Assembly: GCA_945910005.1 (NCBI GenBank)
Contig: OX246744.1
Location: 46,290,623-46,354,622, forward strand
Direction of reading: 5' to 3'
DNA length: 64,000 bases
Origin: Isoperla grammatica
Taxonomy: Eukaryota > Arthropoda > Insecta > Plecoptera > Perlodidae
Below the pieces are notes generated by a model, which worked only from the letters and a program-made list of their open reading frames with translations, was not told where the DNA came from and did not search any database. Positions 46,201 to 58,200 of the stretch are shown here, in pieces (the stretch's first letter is position 1; every line of letters begins with the position of its first letter). Position numbers and translations under genes: made by a program.

Positions 46201-49200
46201 TGGCCCCATCAACTGGTCCACTGATTGCCTTGTCTGCTGACCCTCTGATCGCCCCATCAACTGGTCCACTGATTGCCTTGTCTGCTGACCCTCTGATTGC
46301 CGCATCAACTGGTCCACTGATTGCACTGTCTGCTGACCCTCTGATTGCCGCATCAACTGGCCCACTGATTGCCCTGTCTGCAGGTTACCACGCCCGGCAC
46401 CGTCCCTCGGTATCTTAGAACCGTACGTCCGCAAGACTCCACTCTCGCGAGCCAGGGAATAATAATCGTTCTCGTCTTCCTCTTCGCAACCAGAGCCGTC
46501 CAGGTCGTCTTTACTTCCCACGCTCTGGCAGTCGAAATCACTGTCGACGTCCTCTTCGCTCGCAACGCTTTGGCTGTCTTCATCGGTGCCCTGTCTTTTA
46601 TCTCTGCTAGACGTGAGGACACCTTCGCTGACGGAGACATCGTCAGCAACCCCCTCGTCATCATGGTTGACGACTGTGTACGGCTCGTCCAGTCTCCGAC
46701 GCGTCACCGGCGAATCTGAAACAATTGAAAGTATCTTGAACATGGTCTACTATTTCGGAAGCTTTCGCTGCCGGAAAACCTCGTTAGTCTAGTTGACTTG
46801 AATAGACTAACGAGGTTTTCCGCGAGTATAACCGTCCGTGTCAAAAGGTGGAAACAATCTAGAGCTGTGCGAATATTATAAATTTTCTAAGTATTCGCAA
46901 ACAATTTACAATTCGTGTTCGATTCGAAGCTCGAACAGCAGCTATTCGAATTTTCGAAGTATTTGATATTTACAAAGTGTTCTTTATATTTATTATTTTT
47001 ATATTTTTTAAATATTATTTGCCTTGTATTTACTTACAGTGCTGGTACAGTCAGTCAATAAATCTTGAAAACCAATAATCATGTATTAATTAATTATGTG
47101 TAGTACTACCACCGCATTATTGGGGGACGCTGAATAGCGCCGAATGGAACAACGCCGAATCGATCGTGTGTACTGCACTTTCAAGTATAATCCTAACCCA
47201 AAAAAGTAGACCTTGTAACCTGGAACAACGCCGAATCTTTTTCTGCGTTAATCCACCGGAACAACGCCGAAACTTTTTCGGTGTAAATCCACCGGAACAA
47301 CGCCGAATCTTTTTCGGCGTTAATCCACCGGAACAACGCCGAATCTTTTTCGGCTTAAATCCACCGGAACAACGCCGAATCTTTTTCGGCGTTAATCCAC
47401 TGGAAAAACGCCGAATCATTTTCTGTGTAATACACGGTTTGAACGGTGCAGTGAGTAGAATGTATTGACGAACCTAAAAACTTTTTTTTTTAAAGAATTA
47501 TAACTAACACTGTGAGATTCAGCGTTGTTCCGGTGGATTAACGCCGAAAAAGATTCGGCATTGTTCCGGTGGATTTAAGCCGAAAAAGATTCGGCGTTCT
47601 TCCGGTGGATTTCAGCCGAAAAAGATTCGGCGTTGTTCCGGTAGATTAACACCGAAAAAGATTCGGCGTAGTTCCGGTGGATTAACGCCAAATCTTTTTC
47701 GGCGTTGTTCCGGTGGATTAACACCGAAAAAGATTCGGCGTTGTTCCGGTGGATTAACGCCGAAAAAGATTCGGCGTTCTTCCGGTGGATTAAAGCCGAA
47801 AAAGATTCGGCGTTGTTCCGGTGGATTAACGCCGAAAAAGATTCGGCGTTCTTCCGGTGGATTTAAGCCGAAAAAGATTCGGCGTTGTTCTGGTGGATTA
47901 ACGCCGAAAAAGATTCGGCGTTGTTCCGGTGGATTAACGCAGAAAAAGATTCGGCGTTGTTCCAGGTTACAAGGTCTACTTTTTTGGGTTAGGATTATAA
48001 TTGAAAGTGCAGTACACACGATCGATTCGGCGTTGTTCCATTCGGCGCTATTCAGGCTCCCCCATTATTGTGGCAATTATTCGATAATCGACTTTTTGAG
48101 TGCGTACTATTCGATATTCGTATTCGAACTGAAAAACACTATTCGCACAACCCTAAAGTAATCCTATTTGTGAGAGCGGTTGATATTCAGTGTCAACACT
48201 CTGCAAAGGTCCCTGAAGAAGCCCATTGCTGGGGGCTCCATCAAACTCTGCAATTTAATTCATGTTTTCAACAGTAATAGGGAACACGCGTATGGAAATT
48301 TGAATCGATTTTTAAATACCTTGTCTCTCATTTAATAATTTTGTGTCTTTGAATTTTGAAAAACGTATCAGTCTATGCCTCAAAATAATTGGTTTAGTAA
48401 CGATAAATAAAAGGGCGCGAAAAACGAGCCGCCGCCATGTTGATGGGATTTGACGTCATGGTTTTGTACAAAGTACGCTCACCGCCTCAGCGATTGGTCT
48501 GTTACGCCACAACCACACAATCATTGTGTCACGGCCACCTGTACGCGTTTCAGATCCCCGAGTTTAAACTTCAATAAATGCGACCACATTAACCCATTGG
48601 AATATTAAAACGAGTATGACTCGTGGCACTTGGAAAATCCGCAGGAATACAATCACGAGCCATACTCGTGACACTTTTAGTTCATGTTTTTCACACTAGA
48701 TAGCACTACTAGGCAGGTCTGTTATTACCGACTTAAATCTTCCATATGTCGATAGCTTAGTTCGAAATCTTTTCGCTAGATTGGGACACGGGTATCGTTT
48801 TAACAATTAAATTACTATGTTCGCGCGTCTGGCAGATGAAGGAAGCTTTCCGCTATGGCGTCCGTAAAGCGAAAGTTGTTTACGAAAGCGTGTGATATTG
48901 AAAACGAACTGTTTAATCTTAGTAGTGACGACGAGGATATTTTCTCTGATGAAGAACTATATGTTAGTGATTCTTCATCTTATGATAATGCAAGCGATTC
49001 GATCATGGAATCAGAAGACGAGGGTTTTACAAACGTAAATACCAGGATGATGACGCCTGTGCCCACCGCCTACTTATATTTCCAAAAGTAGAGGTCTATT
49101 TCTCATATGACTGTACGTAAAAAAAAAATAGTATGGGCCTTGCCAGTATTTTTTTTTAACAAAACTATGGCTTCTTTACATGAAATAAAATTGTATACAA

Positions 49201-52200
49201 TATTTTATCACTTTTGGTAATTATTTCAGGGGTGCCAAAATTACTATAAATATTCATAAAACTTTGACTTTGAACAGACTATACCACTATAAAATGTGCA
49301 AGTTGAAACTTCCAGAATGCAGAATTTGCTTTACTCAGGTGTTAACATTGTATGCTGAAAGTTTTGTAGAGATTGCTTCATTAATGACTTCAATAAAAAA
49401 TAAAACATTATTATTGGTGCTGAAAAACAAAACATGGAAATTAAATAGTATTTCAGGGGTGGTATTTTTGCAGAATAATGGTATTCCAATGGGTTAAACC
49501 TATTTAAACATTTCTTTTTTACTTGGGACTTGCATTAATATACTTTTTGTATCTGATACTTTTAAACTAAGGTTGGAATTCATAGTCGGCCCCTACACCT
49601 AGGGGCGCCCATTGTTACTATGGATTTGTTTTGTTTATGGGAAATAACATGGAAACAACTGTTACCTTAGTAACAATGGGCGCCCCTAGGTGTAGGGGCC
49701 GACTATGAATTCCAACCTAAGTGTTTGGTTTAACAAAAAAATCGTACGCGTGTTGCCTATTAAGTACTTGTAATTGTAATACAACAACAACAACAGAAAT
49801 AGCCGCAAAGACTCACCTGGCGTATCGTCTATATAGAGCAAGCCGTCGTCAGATGAGTCATCACTCTCGTGACTCGGCCGCGAGTCAAACAGGAAGTCTG
49901 ACGCAGCCTGAAGGTCGTTGGATTTGAGCTGCAAGTTAAGTACAATACAATAGTTTTCATTTCATTTGTTTGTCGTCATTTTGATAGTTAACATAATATT
50001 ATATTACAGGAGTTATATATATATATATTAGGGATGCACACGATAATCGATATTATCGTTCGATATTCGATATGCAATAAAATTTCGATAATCGATAATA
50101 CAAATATTATCGAATGGTCTGATTTCTAAAAAAGCGGGTTCGTAAAGCATTATTTCGTTCTTCTCGGACCTTTCTAGTATTGAAATACTCAAAGGCCAAA
50201 ATACTAGGCCTCGGGCCTCGTAAAATGTGATTATACTCTCAGCAGTGTCACGTCAGATGTGTCCAAGTAATGTTGCCATATCCTTAGTGCTCGATTAGGC
50301 GACATATCACTGAAACTGTAAAAGATTACTTCAATTTTGTAAATTTATTATCGTTCGATATTATCGATCGATAATGCAGTCATCTTTTCGATTATCGATA
50401 ATTTTTATTTTATCGATGTTCATCCCTAATATATATATATATGTGTCCATACAGAACATAGCTTATATTATATTACTTAATACTATACTAAACTAGTCTC
50501 AGTCTAAATTGTAGGGGTGTGCGAATCTAACTTTTTGATTTCGAATCCGAATCTCGAAACCCGAGCAAGAATATTCGCGAATCTGAATCCAAATTAACTA
50601 TCATAGATATATCAACGAAATGAAGAATAAGACATAGTTTCCGTGATGTAGGCGGCACCCACGTTAGTCACATGACAGTTCGGTAATCAACCAATCGTTA
50701 AAATTGCGAGTATCTCCGATGCAGTCTACTTTGGCGCCTGATTCGAACTCATTCCAATACTTCGAAAAATTAAGATTTTGGATTCGAGTGACGAATCAAA
50801 TTCGAATATTAAAAGATTCGATTCGAATTCGATAGTTTCCAAGCTTTGCACACACCCCTACTAAATCGTAATGACAGAGTTGTAGAACTTCTGCAGCATT
50901 CACTTCATTCTAATCAAGTAGGTAACATTGTTGCGTACAACGCGCTGAGAACGTAGGCTATCTCTGTACCTTGAGAGCCGCAACGGCCTCTTCGTGTGTA
51001 AAGTCCAAGGACACGAGAATGGTCACCAAGTCTGGATTAACCTCAAATGAGTCGTCATCTGAAACGAACAAAACAGGACTTACATCACCGACATATCGAA
51101 CTCGAATAGACATACGTGTAAATAGCATGTGAATAATCATTTCATAGCATTTTGTGTTTGGCAACATATTAAAAAGCTTGAGAATGAAGTTTTTCACATT
51201 TTGATTAAAATGTTATACTATTAAAATTAAAATCAACTAACTTGCATAAATCATAAGCAGATAGTAAATACTATGTTAAATACAATACAATGGGAACAGA
51301 AAAACATTAGTTTCAGTCAAAAAATGGCATTTTGTTGCATCTATGCATGCAAAACACTAATTTCACGTATCTCCCTAATTATAATCATAAAGTTCATGGT
51401 CTGCAACCATGTCTAGACTGTACAGGTAAGTACGGCAACAACTCACCGTCTGGCTGATCAGCAAGTAGCGTTGATCCGACAGGTGGCAACTCACTGTCTG
51501 GCTGGTCAGCAAGTAGCGTTGATCCGACAGGTGGCAACTCACTGTCCCGATAATCAGCAAGTAGCGTTGATCCGACAGGTGGCAACTCACCGTCCTCATA
51601 ATCAGCAAGTAGCGTTGATCCGACAGGTGGCAACTCATCGTCCTCATAATGAGCAAGTAGCGTTGATCCGACAGGTGGCAACTCATCGTCCTCATAATGA
51701 GCAAGTAGCGTTGATCCGACAGGTGGCAACTCATCGTCCTCATAATGAGCAAGTAGCGTTGATCCGACAGGTGGCAACTCACCGTCCTCATAATCAGCAA
51801 GTAGCGTTGATCCGACAGGTGGCAACTCATCGTCCTCATAATGAGCAAGTAGCGTTGATCCGACAGGTGGCAACTCATCGTCCTCATAATCAGCAAGTAG
51901 CGTTGATCCGACAGGTGACAACTCACTGTCTGGCTGGTCAGCAAGTAGCGTTGATCCGACAGGTGGCAACTCACTGTCCTCATAATGAGCAAGTAGCGTT
52001 GATCCGACAGGTGACAACTCACTGTCTGGCTGGTCAGCAAGTAGCGTTGATCCGACAGGTGGCAACTCACTGTCCTCATAATGAGCAAGTAGCGTTGATC
52101 CGACAGGTGACAACTCACTGTCAGGATGATCAGCAAGAAGTGTTGATCCGACAGGTGGCAACTCACTGTCTGGCTGGTCAGCAAGTAGCGTTGATCCGAC

Positions 52201-55200
52201 AGGTGACAACTCACTGTCTGGCTGGTCAGCAAGTAGCGTTGATCCGACAGGTGGCAACTCACTGTCCTGATAATCAGCAAGTAGCGTTGATCCGACAGGT
52301 GGCAACTCACTGTCCTGATAATCAGCAAGTAGCGTTGCTCCGACAGGTGGCAACTCACTGTCCGGATGATCAGCAAGTAGCGTTGATCCGACAGGTGGCA
52401 ACTCACTATCCGGATGATCAGCAAGAAGTGTTGATCCGACAGGTGACAACTCACTGTCCGGATGATCAGCAAGAAGTGTTGATCCGACAGGTGGCAACTC
52501 ACTGTCTGGCTGGTCAGCAAGTAGCGTTGATCCGACAGGTGACAACTCACTGTCTGGCTGGTCAGCAAGTAGCGTTGATCCGACAGGTGACAACTCACTG
52601 TCTGGCTGGTCAGCAAGTAGCGTTGATCCGACAGGTGACAGCTCACTGTCTGGCTGGTCAGCAAGTAGCGTTGATCTGACAGGTGACAACTCACTGTCCG
52701 GCTGGTCAGCAAGTAGCGTTGATCCGACAGGTGGCAACTCACTGTCCGGATGATCAGCAAGTAGCGTTGATCCGACAGGTGACAACTCACTGTCCGGCTG
52801 GTCAGCAAGTAGCGTTGATCCGACAGGTGACAACTCACTGTCTGGCTGGTCAGGAAGTAGCATTGATCTGACAGGTGACAACTCACTGTCTGGATGATCA
52901 GCAAGTAGCGTTGATCCGACAGGTGACAACTCACTGTCTGGCTGGTCAGCGAGTAGCGTTGATCTGACAGGTGACAACTCACTGTCTGGCTGGTCAGCGA
53001 GTAGCGTTGATCCGACAGGTGACAACTCACTGTCTGGCTGGTCAGCAAGTAGCGTTGATCCGACAGGTGACAACTCACTGTCTGGCTGGTTAGCGAGTAG
53101 CGTTGATCTGACAGGTGGCAACTCACTGTCTGGATGATGCAACTCACTGTCAGGATGATCAGCAAGTAGCGTTGATCCGACAGGCGGCAACTCACTGTAT
53201 GAATGATCAGCAAGTAATGTTGATTCGACAGGTGGCAACTCACTGTCCCGATAATCAGCAAGTAGCGTTGATCCGACAGGTGGCAACTCACTGTACGGAT
53301 GATCAGCAAGTACCGTTGATCCGACAGGTGGCAACTCACTGTCCGAATGATCAGCAAGTATTGTTGATCCAACAAGTGGTCTGACACACTCGCTGGTGTT
53401 CTCTGTCGATGCACTTAGCGGTTTGTTTGGCAGGACAGGCGACACAGTTTCTTCGAGCAGCTCGTCAGTCAATGGGGCTTTATCGTCAAAGTCATCGTCA
53501 AAGCTCTCGGCAGTTTCACGATCGGTAGCTACGTCTTCGGACAAGATAGTGGGGAGTAGCGTGTGTTCAACTGCCAAGTCATCAGACGACTTGTGTTTGA
53601 TGGGCGTTCTTTCAGGTAGCGTTAGTCGTTCAGTTGGCAAAGTGTCAGTTTCAAGACCCTCGCGGATAGTTTTAGTACACAAATCATGAGGAAGCACGTC
53701 TTTGGCGGAACTCTCACTTGTTAATAGGTTTTCAACGGGTTTTTTATCAGGTAGCATGTCTTCATCAGACAAGTTTTCAGGTAGTGTGTCTTTGGCAGGA
53801 ATTTTATCAGGTAACTTTTCGTTTATAATATATCTGTCGGGCAATAAACGATTGACAGCAAACGGATCAGGTAGCATTCGGTAAATAGTTGAGTTTTCAG
53901 GTAGCGGTTGTTTGACAGATTGGTCAGGTAGTTTCTGGTTTATCGTCGAGTCTTCAGGCGGCAGACATTCGCAGGGCAAATTATCAGGTTGTATCTGTCC
54001 GGTCAATACCGCATCTTTGTCTTCATCCATTTCATCAAAGGTTTTATTCCCCGCAACATTTTGTCCTCCATCTTTGGAAGCCTCGGTGACAAAACGCGTC
54101 TCTGCGATTACACTGCCGCAAGTGGATCGTCTCTCCTTACGGATGTCTTGTTCGCGAACACTTGTGACCTGCGTTACGTCCTCACACTTCACAGAGTCAA
54201 TAGCCAACAAGTTTTCTTTTCTGTCGAGTTCAAAACACGAATCGGTCGGCCCGACCGCTTCGGTTGAAACGACACCGGGCGAATCAACTTCGATGCAATG
54301 TTTCCGGTCGTCGGAAGTAAAATTCTCTACGTCGCGTTCAGAAGTCGACGCGCAATCTTCTTCAAACGTGAAACACTTTTGGCCGTGCGTCTCATTTTCT
54401 TCTTTGTCGTGTTGAAACACCGCAGCCACATTCTTGGACTCTGCGCACACAACCTCACTGGCCACTTCATCCTCGATTGGTGCTTCGAGTATCTCAACAA
54501 TCTCCAGTTTGTCCAGAAAACTACTATATACCACCAAATTCTGATTTTTTTCGTCAATTAAACACTGGTATTCTTTCTCGACTGCAGAACCCACACCCAC
54601 GTAATCTGTCTCACCTCTGTCTCTACCATTTTCAGGCGACGCATCGTCGACGATTTCCATTCCACAAGAGGTTTCTTCTTTGAATGACGAATCCACCGCC
54701 GCGCACTTTGTCTCGCTTGCCGCGTTCTTCGTCTCTGTCAGTAGCGCAACGTCCTCCACCATAAGCTCGTCACTCCGAGTGGCCGCGACATCGTCTTCCG
54801 TCGCCGCGGCGTCTACATCGAACCTCTGCTTCTCTTCGCCAACTCGCTCGCCGAACCGGATCCACCGATTCTTTTCGTCCAACCGGCCCTGAACCAGCCC
54901 CGGACTCTCTCGGGGTCTGTCGATGATTGCCGTCACCAGACAGTCTTGGTCCTCCGCCTTGTCGCGTGGCGGGGTAGTTCCGACGTTGTCCACGTAACCG
55001 CCACGCGACCATCTACTTCCGGGCCGCACGTCGGTAGCTATCGAACGTACGCTACCGATCGCGTCGTTCTCCTTCTTGCGACTCGGGAAGTGGCCGGTCA
55101 CTTCCGTGGTCGCGTCGCGGTCGTCGTCGATGCAAACTATCGGGGGGTTGGTCTCTACCGGCCGGTGCGGCTTCATGGGGGGCACCACGTTGACAGGCTT

Positions 55201-58200
55201 GTGTCTCCAGGGAGGCTCCTTGACGAAGTAGCGGCCCGACCGCGCGAGGTATTGAGGCCTTGGACACCCCTGGACGACCGCGGGCTCGATGACCACGACC
55301 TCGTCCTCGTCGCTCGCGAGGTCGATCGTCTCGAAGCTCGGGGGTCGGGGTTCGTCTCTCGGCGTTGGCCTTCCTTCCTGTCGCGCCGCGGCGGCCTGAG
55401 ACAGGAGAAACTGGTTTCAGTCGTGACTCAGTACGTTCCCCCAGGTGCGGGACACCCGATTTCAGTAAATTGCGGTTAAATTGTCCCGAAAGAAAATCAA
55501 AGTATGTCATCCTATGTGTGGAGAATTTAATGCTTTATCTTATGAATGGTTAGTTATTCCAATAAATATTTCCGTTTATGAGATGTTCTTAAGAGCAAAG
55601 GATACCTCTACGTCAAAAACCGCAGACATTTTTCATTTTTTTATTATATTTCAAGATTGAAACACAAAATCGAAAATCTGAGAAACCATAGCGCTGTGGT
55701 TTGGTAATCCCTACACACTGAATAAAAAATGTATTTAAAAATATAGACAGTATGACTGTGATAACGATTTCCTTAGTAATTTAAGGAAATCGTTATCACA
55801 GTCATACTGACTATAACGTTAAAAACATTTATCATTCAGTCTGTAGGGCTTACCAAACCACAGCGCTATGGTTTCTCAGATTTTTGATTTTGTGTTTCAA
55901 TCTTGAGATATAATTAAAAAATGAAATTTTTCTGCGGTTTTTGTTGTAGAGGTATCCTTCGCTCTTAATTGGGTGTGAAAGGTGTCCAGCAACATCACAT
56001 TGAAATAAGATAATAAAAAACACCTGAAAAATGGAAATATGGATTGAAACAAAGAAACATTCATAACAAAGAGCACTAAATTCTCTACAGGATGACATAT
56101 TTTGATCTAAGCACATTTTAAAGCAATTTACAGGCCGAAATCGGTGAACACATAGACTTAAGCATTATTTTAAATTTAGCATTTTTTATTATGTATTTTT
56201 CATTTCATCAAAACCTTGAATATGAGTGGCTTTCTTGCACTTTTAATGTAAAATTATGTACAGGTATTTAACACTAATTCAATTATTTAATAAGTTGGAA
56301 TGCAATTCATAACTAAATCTCAATGCTGGAATGGGAACACCTTATTTTTTGTAAAATTAACGTTTTGTAGCGTTTTCAAAAATACATGTTCTCCAGTTTT
56401 GCATCTAAAAACTAAAATGAAAAAAAACAAGTCCCTAGTCATGACACAAAGGATAAAATAAATGCAATCTTTTTACATGATTTGTTGATTTCATTCAAGT
56501 GGCTATCTCCGTCATCAAATTCTGCTATCGTATTTTGACCGATCTCCTTCAAATTTCGCAAATGAGTCCATTTCCGAAAAGTAGGTTAAGGCGGTGAAAA
56601 CAAATTATCAGCCCACCAAACACTTCACAATACCGAGCCTCACCGAACTAACAGAATAACAAATCTGGGCATATCCTTGTACGAATAGAAACAAACAGGA
56701 TATTGAACATAGACTGCTATTTCCAATAAAAACTTACAGAAAATTGATTATTACCATTAAGAAAAAGATAAGAATATAATTACAATTCTATGTACTTGTC
56801 CTGTAATGTAGGCCTACACACACATGTAGGCTATGCTATAATCCAAATAAAAACTGAAACTGAAAACTGATAGCAAAATTACTGTCAGTAAAGCTTAAGA
56901 GCGAAGGACACCTCTATGTCAAAAACAGTAGAAAATTTTCATTTTTTAATTATATCTCAGGATTGCAACACAAAATCGAAAATCTAAACCAACAGCGCAC
57001 TGTGTTTTGGTATGCCCTACAGACTGAATACATGTATACATACATGTACATGCATTGTGCCATACATATACATGCATAGTGCGAGTGCCATACATGTAGT
57101 ATACATGTACACGCATATTGCCATACATGTACATGCATAGTGAAATACATGTATACATGTATGCATAGAGCCATACATGTACATGCATATTGCCATACAT
57201 ATACATGCATAGTGCAAGTGCCATACATGTAGTATACATGTACATGCATAGTGAAATACATGTATACATGTATGCATAGAGCCATACATGTACATGCATA
57301 TTGCCATACATGTACATGCATAGTGAAATACATGTATACATGTATGCATAGTGCCATGCATGTACACGCATATTGCCATACATATACATGCATAGTGCAA
57401 GTGCCATACATGTAGTATACATGTACATGCATAGTGAAATACATGTATACATGTATGCATAGAGCCATACATGTACATGCATATTGCCATACATGTACAT
57501 GCATAGTGAAATACATGTATACATGTATGCATAGAGCCATACATGTACATGCATATTGCCATACATGTACATGCATAGTGAAATACATGTATACATGTAT
57601 GCATAGAGCCATACATGTACATGCATATTGCCATACATGTACATGCATAGTGAAATACATGTATACATGTATGCATAGAGCCATACATGTACATGCATAG
57701 TGCCATACATGTACATGTACACGCATAGTGCCATACATGTACATGTACACGCATATTGCCATACATGTACATGTACATGCATAGTGCCATGTATAGGTAC
57801 ACGCATATTGCCATACATGTACATGCATAGTGCCATGTAAAGGGTACACGCATATTGCCATACATGTACATGCATAGTGCCATGTACATGTACATGCATA
57901 GAGCCATACATGTACATGTACACGCATATTGCCATACATGTACATGCATAGTGCCATACATGTATACATGTTCATGCATAGTGCCATGTATAGGGTACAC
58001 GCATATTGCCATACATGTACATGTACATGCATAGTGCCATGTATAGGGTACACGCATATTGCCATACATGTACATGTACATGCATAGAGCCATACATGTA
58101 CTGTACATGCATAGTGCCATGTATAGGTACACGCATATTGCCATACATGTACATGCATAGTGCCATGTAAAGGGTACACGCATATTGCCATACATGTACA

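Noticed and set aside
45687..46418. 243-codon plus-strand frame
   Set aside because: Shadow of exon 6 of the UBA gene over its 48-bp array; it has no neighbouring exons in phase.
47612..48019. 135-codon minus frame (EQRRIFFGVNPP repeats)
   Set aside because: Product of the 36-bp array within a hAT element; the mirrored block gives a similar frame on the other strand.
51375..53414. 679-codon second minus frame and 402-codon plus frame over the 48-bp array
   Set aside because: A unit of 48 bp keeps several frames open. Only the frame of the 1316-codon exon continues upstream beyond the array and fits the splice phases.
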